A stretch of 64,000 nt of DNA from Membranipora membranacea (taxonomy: Eukaryota; Bryozoa; Gymnolaemata; Cheilostomatida; Membraniporidae), in contig OU612067.1 of NCBI GenBank assembly GCA_914767715.1, positions 30,292,162 through 30,356,161 of the forward strand, in the 5' to 3' direction. A program made the position numbers and the translations under genes. Below are positions 37,386 through 47,834 of the stretch, in pieces (position 1 is the stretch's first letter; each line of letters begins with the position of its first letter). The notes below the pieces were generated by a model, which did not search any database, had not been told where the DNA came from, and saw only the letters and a program-made list of their open reading frames with translations.

Positions 37386-38279
37386 TCAGTGGTACATAAA
37401 ATTGTTGTTGTAAAAATTCATGACGTAATTAAAAAAACTGCACTGGCGTTGAGTGGTACGGCTGCATCTGGACCTGAATTTATAGACATTACGTGCTGAT
37501 ACTCTTCGATTGGTATTAAAAATGATACGATTGTACAAAGGATTTGACTCGTTTCTTGAAATACTACTGAAATGATTAGCACAGATCGAAAACATGTAAT
37601 CATTGAGGTTGGTAAGTTTCATGTTAGATTCTCTGTTAGAATAGATATGATCAATTAGAGTCGAAGAATTTTTAGCGACACGCTTAGGCTCAGTGACCAA
37701 TTGACTAAATGAGAATTTTGAAAAATGTTGCATCCAGAGTTTTTCGACTTTGCTGTCCATCAAGTTCATGCTGAAATCACCAAGTATCATAATTTCCTTA
37801 CAATACTGGGTGCAGTTTTCTAAGTATATTTTTAGTTGGTCATTCCAAGAGCTTCGTGAACCTGGAGGGCGATACACAAAACATATGAGCAATGAACATG
37901 AAGACTTGAAGTCTATCCTTACAGTGATCCACTCCTCTAACATAATATGATCAAAATGAGACAAAACCTCAAACTTTAAACCAGATTTGAGGTAGCATAA
38001 AATACCACCACCAGACCTTCCACTCCTATCTACCCTAACCATCTCACATGAATCAATATGGTAAAAACTGCTTGATTTAGAATCATCGAGAAAAGTCTCG
38101 CTCAGACCTAAAATTGAAAAATTATAGTTGGCTAAAAGATCTTTGATTTGATTTAACTTTGAAGTCACACCTCTAACATTCAAATGTGCAACAGAAAAAT
38201 CATTAAGTTTGGGTCTAACCTCATTTTGAACGTGTGACTGAAAGTTTGTTGTATGAATCTGCTTATCTGTATTAGACAT
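37386..38279 (-). pseudogene. LINE endonuclease domain
   Basis: EEP-type endonuclease with AHLNVRGVTSKL, GLSETFLDD, RSGGGILCYL, CFVYRPPGS, LGDFSMNL and TLIDHIYSN in order. The catalytic SDH near the end reads ANH here (FSICANHFSSI), so the Asp is lost in this copy. A tail to 37,386 has no family similarity. Confidence 0.88.
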
Positions 38280-38401
38280 GATTGGTGGTGGAATCTTCGC
38301 GTTGTATTCGCCTACTGGTTGGTAATTTTATCGGAAGCACTATGTTGTACATAGATGGAAATTTCAGTTTACCACTTGCCATCGCCTGATCCCGCTCTGC
38401 T

Positions 38402-39294
38402 TCAGACTGAATATTGTACAACAACAGCCCTCAGAGATTGACCTTCTTTGTTCTTCAATCTTTTGACACAGATAGCTCTATATTCGATATTGATATCTGC
38501 TAAAATATCCTCTTCCTGAAATTCCAGAGGAATATTTGGAACTATTACTGTGTCCATAGGTCTTTGAATGGTGTCTCTCGCTGAAGAGCCTCCAAGTAGA
38601 CTTGAAGGCCAATTTTTTACTATTTGTTTCCTTATCCTGTCGTCGTCGATTTGTACAATGAACCTACTCCTGATTCCATCAGCTTGCTCTCCGTGTAGTT
38701 CGTATTTATTGATGAGCTTTATTTCAGTCTGTCCATATTTCTGACAAATACTGATCCTAATAAAATCTCTGTGGAGGCTGGCATTTCTGCTCTCAACAAC
38801 CAAACACTTCTTCCAATCAAAGACTGGTGTTTTACTGACTTGGCTAGATTTTTTTTCTGCTGATCAGGCGTTGATGTAAAACCACCTGGATTACTATTCA
38901 GCGCCTCTTGACGATTTCTTTTGACTAAATCAGATGCTAAAGGTTTTGCAGACACTTTAGCAGGCAGCTCTCTGAATGCTTCCATTAGGCTTTGGACATC
39001 AGAATTGAGCTTTTCTATTTGGATGTTGACTGGCTTCCCATCAGACTCATCCATTGGTTTGGAGGACGGCATTTTATTACACTCTACCTTTTCAATCTTA
39101 TCTCTCAAAGATTCTATCTCTGAAGACAAAGATCTCACACGGGAGGCTAGCGTGATGCAGTTTTTACACTGATTGTTTTCAGCGTCTAGCGACGTGCTAG
39201 ACATTCTATTATTACATTCCATTCTACTTACACCTCTATCAGAGAGGGGCGATCGGCTCCGGGAGACTGAATCAGCAGAACTATTATTTATCAT
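38402..39294 (-). pseudogene. LINE ORF1, frameshifted
   Basis: Two frames overlap: 39,294-38,719 with a Ser-rich start, a CKNC pair and a coiled coil (SEIESLRDKIEKVE), and 38,803-38,402 with an RNA-binding-like C-terminal part (IRISICQKYGQTE, WPSSLLGGSSARDT). A frameshift near 38,800 splits them; read together the layout is CxxC, coiled coil, basic linker and C-terminal domain, as in the intact ORF1 at 42,329-43,285. ORF1 proteins coat the LINE RNA. Confidence 0.85.
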
Positions 39295-39606
39295 TATTAT
39301 GTTTTTACTGAGGTTTTCATATGCATAAGTACGTCATAAACAAAGGAAAATAACAACTTTTTGACCTCATAAACAAAACAAAAAAGAAAGAAAGATATTT
39401 ATAGATATGGACAGAAATGATAATCAGTTGGGAGAAAAATTTTCACAGTATGCTTGTGATTGATTGATATATATTATTACGCTTTACTAAATGAAATGAA
39501 TTGGTTTAAAAATCTTGTTTTACCATATTTGGTCCTATATTTTGGTTTAATTATTCTACGTCCTGACCGCAAAACACTATTGTGCATTTTGCAGGAATTG
39601 ATTAGT

Positions 39607-42336
39607 TTAGTTTTTGACAAACCTATCAAAAGTTGCCCTCCTCCTGTCACCCAGAGTTGAAATATTCAAAATCGCACGACCAGTTGAGATAGAAAAAAAT
39701 GAGTTGGTACCAAGAATTATCCTGATGGCTCTGTTTTGACAAAGTTCTAACAAGTTAGAGTTGTAATCAGAAGTATTTAATAACAGAGAAGAACAATACT
39801 CCAAGATGGGACGAACATACGATTTATAAGCTTGAAGCAGATGTGAAGGATTGACAAATTTTCGAATTTTAGAGAGACAGAATAAAACTCTGTTAGATTT
39901 TAATACCAGGGACTCAACATATGTTTTCAATGACAGATGCTGGTCCAAGATCACGCCTAAGAGTTTAATTGAAGTTGCTGATTTGATTTGTACATTATTT
40001 GAAACAAGATTAGGTATTGTTTCAACCTTTCTGTTCGAAAATACACAAAATTGGGTTTTGTCTAAATTTAGATTAAAACCATTGACAGAATACCAATTTG
40101 TTACCATTGTAACAAGAGATTCTGATTTTGATATTGCTTCATTTAGAGAATTGGATATCTCAAAAATCAAAGTATCATCAGCAAAGGCAAATGAATTTGA
40201 AAATTTACCTAATAGATCATTTATGGCAATATTGAAAAGCAATGGCCCCAAAATTGAACCTTGAGGAACACCACTTTTAATATTTAGAACTCCAGATGTG
40301 GCATTGCCAACTTTAAAACACTGAAATCTATTATTCAAATAGGACGATAGCATTGATCGAGCAGATTCTGCTATACCGAGATATTTTAATTTGGTGAGCA
40401 AAAGTTGATGATTTACTGAATCAAATGCCTTTCTAACGTCCAATGATAATGCTGAAATATAGCAAGGTGAAGAAGAATCAAGTTTTGATTTCCAGACATC
40501 TAGAAGACTGAGTAAAAGCTGCTCACAAGAATGGCTCTTACGGAATCCAAATTGTCTAATATTCAGTAATTTATGACTTGTAAGGAATGTAGACAGTTGG
40601 TCATTCATAAATGTTTCAAAGATTTTAGACATAATTGGCAGTGAAGAAATTGGTCTGTAATTAGAGGGATTTGTATGGTCACCTTTCTTGAAGATAGGTG
40701 TAACCAATGCCATTTTTAAAGAACTAGGAAAACTTTTTGTGAGAAAGCTTTCATTGATGAGAATTGTTATAGGTAAAGCAATAATGTTTGATAAGATTTG
40801 ATATATAAAAGTTGGAATTTTTTCAACACCTCTCTTTTTTGGCGACATTGAAAGAAGTTTGCGACGTACTTGTTCAGTTGAAATTTTAGTAAATTCAAAC
40901 TTGGTTAGAGGAGTTTTATACGTCATATGTTGACATGCATCCTTGACATCCAGTTTCTGTTGAGAGCAAATTGACGTGAAGAAGGTGTTAAATGTATTAG
41001 CGATCTCTTTTTCATATGTTACTAAAGTGTTATTGAACACTAAAGAGTCAATTTCACTTTTCTTGTCCGCTTTTCCCAAAAAAGTTCCACATGTTTGGTA
41101 GAAGGATGATTTAGAATCATTTAGTTTATGAATGTAATAATACTTTTTGGCTTTTCTAATCTGATTTAGTGTATAGCTTTTAAGTTTTCTAAAGTCATCT
41201 AATGTTGAAGGTTGAATATTTTGGTTTTTGGGAGATTTGAAAATGGATTTGTATGTCTGATTTTTGAAACGTATCAATCGAAGCAGTGAGCTATTCATCC
41301 ATGGATTTTTGTGGTGACGTATTCTCCTAGTCATGATAGGTGCATGATTGTTCAATAGATTTGAGATGAGTGAATCAAATAAATCAATTCTCTCATCAAG
41401 GCTCCTAGATGTATCAGAACAAAGTTGTAAAAAAGGCAATGACTTAGCATGATTAAAGAAAGCAATGTTATCAATAGATTTAAAGTTGCGGAAATGTATG
41501 AGTTTTCGTCTAGGCCTTATTATTTTACTAACTTTTAATATTACAAAGGTAGCGTAATGATCAGAAACAGTTCTATCACAAGTCAAAATTCCAGATTTAT
41601 CAACTTCTAAGTTTTTGCTTGCATAAATATGATCCAATAGACTCTCATTGCCTTTAAAACTGCAAAAGGTAACACCTGTAACTTTCTGTTCCAAGTTAAA
41701 AACATCTAGTCCTATTCTGATTGAAATTCTTTCCCTAGTATTTTGATTCCAATTGATATTAAAATCGCCGAGAAGAACAACTTGCTTTCCTTTTAATTCT
41801 CTCATATTTAAAACTTCTATCAGACACTCTATGAAATCAGACCTTTTTACATCAGCAGGTAGGTAAATAGAAGAAACTATTGTGGGTTTATGTGAGAAAT
41901 TGATTTCAATCCACACTGAGTCACAAAAATCAGACAAGCGGTCTTTAGGCTTATCAAGAACGGTGAAACTCAACTTAGAACTAACAAAAATGGCTGCACC
42001 CCCTGCTCTTGATTTTAAGGTTGAATTACAGTCAGTACGAACAATACTAAAACCAGGCAAAGTTACAAGTGAATCTGGTATTTCAGGCCGCAACCATGTT
42101 TCATTGACTGAAAAAATGTCAACACTCTCATTGAGGTTCAGGGATTCAAAAAATGAAAAACGTTTCAACAATGATCTGACATTGTGATGTAAAATGCGGA
42201 TTCTTTGATTACTTTCATTAAAATAGTTTGGCCTGAAATTTTGATCAGCTAGACAATCAATATCATTCCATAACTTCCTATGATAAAATAGATTTGTGTC
42301 AAAAACATTATTGCCTGAAACATTTGTGTTAATCAT
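39607..42336 (-). CDS. LINE ORF2 protein: endonuclease and reverse transcriptase (909 aa)
   Basis: Nicks target DNA and copies the LINE RNA there. Endonuclease, residues about 45-270: RILHHNVRSL, VNETWL, GGAAIFVSS, VLLGDFNINW, LLDHIYAS and catalytic TVSDHYATF. Reverse transcriptase, about 500-800: LVTPIFKKGD, NYRPISSLPIMSK, FGFRKSHSC, LSLDVRKAFDSVNH, GVPQGSILGPLLF, FAFADDTLIF (FADD instead of the common YADD), LNLDKTQ and KLLGVILD. The C-terminus ends RRATFDRFVKN. All catalytic residues that can be judged are present and the frame is uninterrupted. The ATG lies inside the ORF1 end (ATGATTAA), suggesting termination-reinitiation. Confidence 0.93.
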   Translation of the reverse strand: MINTNVSGNNVFDTNLFYHRKLWNDIDCLADQNFRPNYFNESNQRIRILHHNVRSLLKRFSFFESLNLNESVDIFSVNETWLRPEIPDSLVTLPGFSIVRTDCNSTLKSRAGGAAIFVSSKLSFTVLDKPKDRLSDFCDSVWIEINFSHKPTIVSSIYLPADVKRSDFIECLIEVLNMRELKGKQVVLLGDFNINWNQNTRERISIRIGLDVFNLEQKVTGVTFCSFKGNESLLDHIYASKNLEVDKSGILTCDRTVSDHYATFVILKVSKIIRPRRKLIHFRNFKSIDNIAFFNHAKSLPFLQLCSDTSRSLDERIDLFDSLISNLLNNHAPIMTRRIRHHKNPWMNSSLLRLIRFKNQTYKSIFKSPKNQNIQPSTLDDFRKLKSYTLNQIRKAKKYYYIHKLNDSKSSFYQTCGTFLGKADKKSEIDSLVFNNTLVTYEKEIANTFNTFFTSICSQQKLDVKDACQHMTYKTPLTKFEFTKISTEQVRRKLLSMSPKKRGVEKIPTFIYQILSNIIALPITILINESFLTKSFPSSLKMALVTPIFKKGDHTNPSNYRPISSLPIMSKIFETFMNDQLSTFLTSHKLLNIRQFGFRKSHSCEQLLLSLLDVWKSKLDSSSPCYISALSLDVRKAFDSVNHQLLLTKLKYLGIAESARSMLSSYLNNRFQCFKVGNATSGVLNIKSGVPQGSILGPLLFNIAINDLLGKFSNSFAFADDTLIFEISNSLNEAISKSESLVTMVTNWYSVNGFNLNLDKTQFCVFSNRKVETIPNLVSNNVQIKSATSIKLLGVILDQHLSLKTYVESLVLKSNRVLFCLSKIRKFVNPSHLLQAYKSYVRPILEYCSSLLLNTSDYNSNLLELCQNRAIRIILGTNSFFSISTGRAILNISTLGDRRRATFDRFVKN

Positions 42337-43285
42337 TTGAAGATTTTTTGTGACGTAATTCTTCTACATTAAGTAAAATATTATATTGAGAGCGAAATAC
42401 TACTCCATTTTGAATGGCTCTATCTTTTTCGATATCGTTTAAAAATTGCAATTTTACCGCAGGAAGTGGCTTTCCATCAGTTGTAGTAATTCGGTAGGCT
42501 GTTGTGCATCTGTAATCTGCGTTGACATCCATAACAATATCTTCAGGTGTCATATGAAGTGGAACTTCTTTAACAACAGCAACATGAGGGACAAGTTGAA
42601 TGGTAAACCTTGCTTTGGAACCGCCAAAAGTCGATTCATCCCATTCTTCAACAATCTTCTTTAGGTCTGATTGGTTAGAGAGTTGAATTAAAAATTTGCA
42701 TTTAGATGGGTTGTTTTGATCAAATTTATATCTATTGATAAAATCAACTCTGGTAGAACCGTGACGTTGGCAAATTGCCATCCGTATTTTGTCTATGTTG
42801 ATGTTTGGTATTTCTGTAGGTTGTAAGTCATATATTACGAATGAGCTCTTCGGTTCAAACGGTATTTTGTTCCTTTGTTCTGCATTCTTAGGAATTCTGC
42901 GAAGAATCTCATTTTTCTTGGGTTTCACTGCTGCTTTGTCAGCATACGTAGTCATTTTGTCAGAAAGTCCAACAGTTGATTCATTGAGTTTTAGGAATTC
43001 CTCTTTTATCAAGGAAGAATTCCTTTCTACTATTTGCTCTTTGTTGGCTTCCATCTCCGTATTGAGAGTTGATATAATACCATTCTGTTTCACAATAATG
43101 TTTTCAAGGGCATCTACCCTGGTGATTAGTTTAGTAATCTGATCTAAAATTTGTGGACATAGATGACAACTATACTGGGTCAAGGCTTGATAGGGGGATG
43201 GGAAAGTGGTATATATAAAGCTTAAATTCATTTGACTGAATGAAGTTTTCTGCATGGGTGTGTAAAATAGACTCCCCCAACTCAC
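42329..43285 (-). CDS. LINE ORF1 protein (318 aa)
   Basis: Probable RNA-binding chaperone of the element, forming ribonucleoprotein with LINE RNA. Order: N-terminus of uncertain start, CHLC pair near residue 41, coiled coil (residues about 45-85, LITRVDALENIIVKQ), basic linker (KPKKNEILRRIPKN), and a C-terminal domain with IRMAICQRHGSTRVDF and FGGSKARFTIQL that aligns with the ORF1 at 38.4-39.3 kb. It ends TAA at 42,329-42,331, with the last codons overlapping the start of ORF2. An internal Met could be the true start. Confidence 0.85.
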   Translation of the reverse strand: MSWGSLFYTPMQKTSFSQMNLSFIYTTFPSPYQALTQYSCHLCPQILDQITKLITRVDALENIIVKQNGIISTLNTEMEANKEQIVERNSSLIKEEFLKLNESTVGLSDKMTTYADKAAVKPKKNEILRRIPKNAEQRNKIPFEPKSSFVIYDLQPTEIPNINIDKIRMAICQRHGSTRVDFINRYKFDQNNPSKCKFLIQLSNQSDLKKIVEEWDESTFGGSKARFTIQLVPHVAVVKEVPLHMTPEDIVMDVNADYRCTTAYRITTTDGKPLPAVKLQFLNDIEKDRAIQNGVVFRSQYNILLNVEELRHKKSSND

Positions 43286-43555
43286 CTAAGTGCCACTCAC
43301 ATTATTGAACCACTTTTATATACTTTTCAAGTGGATTCAAACTCATATAAAAAACAATGGGCTGTATAAATTTGGAGTTATCTGCTCTCAATTTGCTAAA
43401 ATAATTCATTTGGCTTTTTACCTGCAAGCTTTTTTTTGGGACTATGATCAACAATGGAGATATTCAGAAATGCAGAAATTCTCAACTACATAGGAAAATA
43501 ATTTTTATCTTGGCATTGCTTAGTTAATTTTGACCATCAACCATTGTCATCACTC

Positions 43556-44044
43556 TTATTCAATGCCGAGATTATTCAAGATTGACAAATAATGAATGTT
43601 ACAAGGGTGAGTAGTACAGATAATGAATAAATTAGAAATTGCCTTCCCCTGGTTAACCCTTGATGGAGTAGTATTAACTTGCCCATGTCCTGTTGTGCTT
43701 TGCTGTGCAGATGTTGAAGCTTCTATTACGTTATCCAATGACATTGTACTAAAGGAATCGATGCTTTTCGTATCTTCCTCAAAGTTTGGCTTGAGAAAAT
43801 CACTCTCAGTGCAGCTTATGTATTTTACTGCAGTACCACTTTCTTTGAGGTACTGCTTAGCTGATTCAAGATCGTTGAATCCTTTATATGCGGATGATTT
43901 AATACCAATTACGGAATGGCTGCAGGAGAGCCAGTTCTCGAATAATCCCGCTATTTTTTCTTTAGATACTGCATACAAAAGATAGTTACCATTTTGTTCT
44001 TTGTTTTTCCGCTTCCGCTTCTTTGCACGAGTATTTTGATCCAT
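43556..44044 (-). CDS. ORF with RNase H1-type hybrid-binding domain (162 aa)
   Basis: Residues 8-16 are a basic run (KKRKRKNKE), a likely nuclear signal. Residues about 20-70 match the RNase H1 N-terminal hybrid-binding / viroplasmin domain: LLYAV, G-L-F-x-x-W-x-x-C, AYKGF and A-x-x-YL. The family binds RNA/DNA hybrids or dsRNA. No RNase H catalytic domain follows; instead there is an acidic, Ser/Thr-rich region to the end. It stands 270 bp upstream of the intact LINE in the same orientation, and two relatives lie at 44,181-44,363 and 34,540-34,870. It may belong to a mobile element or be a retained small gene; the last 20 residues may be out of frame. Confidence 0.6.
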   Translation of the reverse strand: MDQNTRAKKRKRKNKEQNGNYLLYAVSKEKIAGLFENWLSCSHSVIGIKSSAYKGFNDLESAKQYLKESGTAVKYISCTESDFLKPNFEEDTKSIDSFSTMSLDNVIEASTSAQQSTTGHGQVNTTPSRVNQGKAISNLFIICTTHPCNIHYLSILNNLGIE

Positions 44045-44180
44045 AAAATTAACAAAATTTATAACAAAATTATTGAGTTGAGTTTTTTGCTTCTTGACAA
44101 CTCGATGTCACGCACAACAAAGAACTGCTATCTTTGCATAGGGAATCCAGATAAGACTGGTCAAAGTCTGCCCATGTACA

Positions 44181-44363
44181 TTATACTCCAGCACATCTTA
44201 AAAGTTGTTCTGCTTCCTCAAGGGACCGAAATCCCTTATAAGTCGCCCCACTCACCTTGTTTACTGCGGCGTTACATGTTAACCAGTTTTTTAATATTCC
44301 TGTGGTGTTGCCTTCTGCAACAGCATAAAATATATAGCCTTTCTACTTCTTATGTTCGCTCAT
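44181..44363 (-). pseudogene. Short hybrid-binding-domain ORF with one stop
   Basis: On - from ATG at 44,363: MSEHKK, a TAG at 44,343-44,345, then KGYIFYAVAEGNTTGILKNW ... ATYKGFRSLEEAEQLL and a stop at 44,181. The domain itself (about 50 residues) is intact and has every hallmark: YAV, G-I-L-x-x-W-x-x-C, YKGF and EEAE. It differs clearly in sequence from the copy at 43.6 kb, so the duplication is old. One C/A-to-T change separates it from an open frame. Confidence 0.65.
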
Positions 44364-44399
44364 CAAGTCGTTATAAGTAATAAATCCAGTAATTTGACA

Positions 44400-45939
44400 A
44401 GAAAATTAGAGAGAAAATTTCTCTTCTTGACTACGCGACAAAGTAATCATCAACCAAGACTTATAAATCAACACCTTAGGATGATCAGTTCCAATGATAA
44501 GGGCGGTATATTAGAGTGAGCCACAGCTGAGGTACTCCGCTCCCAACATGTGTACAGTGCAAAGGCCTGACACAGCTTTGCTTTATCTATTATAAACAGT
44601 GGTTCAGCACTTGGAAATGTCACACCAAGTTAGGGCGATAGCTTCTATTCCTCTGGTCAGTATATCTGAGTGAGACTCAACTGAGATACTCCAAACAGGC
44701 TGCCAAATAGTATAGTGTAGTATAAAATCATAACTTCAATTCATAACTTCACGATAAGATGGAAATTTTATTTAATATAAAATCAGGAAAAACTACTAGC
44801 AAGCTTTTATTAGAGGCTTATTGAAGCCATAACTTAACGTATGTATGTTTTAAATATTAGCCGTATCAAAACAATAGTGCAAAGACTGAACAGGGAAAGA
44901 AAGTAATTCACAACTAGAGACAGCGTAGCTATGTTCACAAGTGAATATAAAGTCATACAACCTAGTTACTCAATCAAACTAACCCAAAACCCAAACAATG
45001 ATCATTAGAATCTACAAAAAGTTTTAGTGAGACACGCCAAACGAATCTAGTTTCAATGTCATCAACATCAATACTGGTTTCATTAACTAGTAGCATTTTA
45101 TAAGTTGTAACTACCCTAAAGCTGGTGACATCACACCTATGAAGCTCAGTTGCTAGATGTTGAACGCTGCCTATGATCATTTTTATATCAGAATATCTTT
45201 TCAAATTTCGGCTGCTAGATAACCCAATGTATTAACACTGCCAGTCAGTTTTTGTATATGTGTTATGATAATTTATTTCAATAAAAAGAATAATAGATTT
45301 ATTGATGTTGTTAGGCGTTGTCAGAGGTTGAACAGATGCTTACAACATCGACGACTTCAGTTCCTGCAATGTTGGAGTAAGTCAATTGTATCGGTAGGGC
45401 CTTGCAAATGGAGTCCTCTGAAACTGAAGAACAGAGTGAAGAAGGGAATCTTGATTTAAGAAGTTTAAGAGGCACTCCGTTTTCATCTTCTAATGTTGCG
45501 GTGTCTGCGTCTCCTGCCATGACTCCTACCAATTTACTCGTTATTCTTTGGGTTTCCCAACTGAAAAAAACAGCAATAGCATATGACAGAATATATAAGA
45601 AAAACCAAACTAATTGTCACATTGCATATTATATCAGTATTGAATATGAGGCAGAATGATGGCGAATTAATGGAAAATGGCAAACAAACAAAAATTCTTT
45701 GTGTATGTGATGAAAGAGTTTTTAAAGTTATTAGCATTTGGCTTATGAATGTGTAGAATGTAGCAGCTATGAACTTTGTTGTATCTCTGTGCCGCATCCC
45801 ACACCTCTACTGGCTGTCCAATTGTAATAGCGATATTGGCCACATTTCTCCGGAGCTTGATTATCACCTGACTGCCACAGGATGAAATGTAGGCAGTCCT
45901 CACACTGCCCAGTGTGCCGAGATATTTTATTGGCTCTAG
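44400..45939. other. Stretch with short unassigned open frames
   Basis: Frames on - at 44,974-45,204 (76 aa, MKRYSDIKMI start), 45,311-45,532 (73 aa) and 45,667-45,903 (GSQVIIKLRRNVANIA) are open but match nothing I know, and they do not join by clear splice sites. They could be the decayed downstream part of the element whose ORF1-like remnant lies at 45.9-46.9 kb. Confidence 0.35.
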
Positions 45940-46850
45940 CTAGAAAAGGAAGTTAATGAATGTTAATCTATGTAAAATCATAAAATTCAACAGGTATATA
46001 GTATTGCACCATCCTATAAATTGCTGGACAAATAGGATATGCTGTGATGATTTATCATTACTGGAAGAAATAAAACATCTAGATTTTGTTTTTTTGTTTT
46101 GTTGTTTAACTATACTTTCTAGGTCAGTGAGTTTGCTCATCATGACGCTGATAAGACTTTCAACATTGCTGCATGATTCACAAGTGTTTCCAGATGTTGT
46201 TGGAGGATACCCATGGCAACTGATTTGCTGGAGCCTTGATCTTGTGTGAAGCCATCCTCCGGACTTTGGAGTTGAAATTTGCTGCATTCATGCCTTTCTC
46301 TGCTGTAATGACTTCTTAATATTTTCGTTGTCTTGTGGCTTTCAATGCATCTATGGTACATTCAGCAATGCTGTTGGCGAGTTTTTATTGATGGTCGAGG
46401 AAAATATATCTGTCCTCATTTTCATTGACTAGAATGGTGGATTTGGTATTATAGAAATTTGTAGTGTATAGAGATTTCATTCCTTTCTTTTTGTTCCTAA
46501 CTGTGACCACTACACAGTTGTTTTTAGTTTGTTTGCGGTTGCTTTGTAAAGAGGTGTAAAGGCCTTGATCTTCTAAGAAAGACTGAAATCTTGTCTAAAC
46601 AAACCTCGTGTGTTGCAGAATTCAACAGAATTACAATCTGGATGTTATCATGCTTTATCTCGATATTTTTGTCTTGGGTTGTCGAATCCAGCTTTTTCTG
46701 TAGAGCGCTGAGCTTATTCAATTAATAGGTTTTTCTTTCTTATTTCTTTGTTGATCATCAGCATCCTGGTCATCATAATGCTTCCGCTTTTTTGACCTTC
46801 AAAATCTTTCATCCATGTGATATCTAGTAATAAATGACATTTTTTTAATC
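45940..46850 (-). pseudogene. ORF1-like LINE remnant with CxxC and coiled coil
   Basis: The translation on - across stops and frameshifts gives a basic/acidic start (KKRKHYDDQDADDQQRNKK, near 46,780), a middle VVVTVRNKKKGMKSLY region, and at about 46,190-46,090 CESCSNVESLISVMMSKL followed by TDLESIVKQQNKK. The CxxC followed by a coiled coil is the same layout as in the two LINE ORF1s at 38-43 kb. Several stops make it non-functional. Confidence 0.55.
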
Positions 46851-47834
46851 AAGAGATAGAGAGAGCATTTTTCACAAGCAACTCCTTAGCACAATGCCAC
46901 ACACAACAATCTATATTAAAAACAACATCAAGATCTCATACAGGTTTCCATCCCTTGAGAGTAATAATTAATTCAAAACTATGGCTGAAACAGTTCTGTT
47001 CTGTTTAGAGTCTGCAGTATCTATGAATGAATTGCTGCGATAATAACCTTGGCATAAAATGATCTTCCAAGAGATGGAGGGTGACAATATATCAAACATA
47101 ATGTATTGTGACAAAAAAACGGAATTAGGCGCCATTATCAAAGTTTAATTTTAATTAACAACTACATAGTTCTGCTATGAAAGTCGATTCGAATGAAGAA
47201 CTACATATATACTTATATATTTGAAATACTTAATATATATTCGAAAAATAGTAATAATATTATTAATAATTATGAATAATAAATATATATATTAATCGAT
47301 AATATATAATACTCAATATAAATATATAAATTCTTATACATATGAAAACCTCAATTAAAACATTATAATAATAAAATAATAGCTTCAGTGCAGAATTTTA
47401 TTCTTCATATTTGCTGCTGCTCACAAATATCAGTTTCGGTGGTGAGAAGTCAATGAATGTCATCATGACGTCGTGTAATACTCTACTTCTGCATTGTATC
47501 ACACGCTACTAGAAATTGCTAGCATATAAGTTAATTATAGAATGGAAGGCAACTCTAACATATACTCTAAAAAGAGTGAACTAATGTTTGTTTTTTGTTT
47601 GTTTGTGATCACTTTAATTTCTTGATCAAGATACAAATAAATGTATAAATCAGATCTGACGGTTAAGAAAATGCAATAAATAGTATATTTTCATTGTAAT
47701 AGTCATCATAATAGGTCACAAAATTATCATTATTATAAGAGAGACATGTCAGCTAAAAATCAGTTTAAATACACTGGCCATATTTGATGAAGAAGCTAGT
47801 GTTCCGAGCTTTAGCAGTTCGGTACTTCTTCACT

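Larger units (their letters stand above)
35299..39294 (-). mobile_element. Decayed LINE, two-ORF type, possibly composite
   Basis: On - the order is ORF1 (39,294-38,402, one frameshift), endonuclease (38,279-37,386), linker (37,246-36,890) and reverse transcriptase (36,867-35,357). It lies directly downstream of the LINE at 39.5-43.3 kb in the same orientation. Its ORF1 is homologous to that of the neighbour, so the two belong to the same broad group. Several frameshifts and a deletion of the PQG region show it is dead. Around 37,260-37,580 the endonuclease appears to end twice, which may be a join of two insertions. Confidence 0.93.
39450..43285 (-). mobile_element. Nearly intact LINE with overlapping ORF1 and ORF2
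   Basis: On -, ORF1 (43,285-42,329) and ORF2 (42,336-39,607) are both open end to end. About 150 bp of 3' untranslated sequence follow, ending near a short TATATCAATCAATCA run at 39,455-39,470, a plausible 3' terminal simple repeat. The exact 5' end and target duplication were not determined. No stop or frameshift was seen, so it may be recently active. Confidence 0.9.

Noticed and set aside
39851-40264. 137-residue open frame on + inside the intact LINE
   Set aside because: It is antisense to the reverse transcriptase and follows its codon pattern.
43623-43985. 120-residue open frame on + opposite the hybrid-binding-domain ORF
   Set aside because: The - frame has the domain motifs and a related second copy; the + frame has none.
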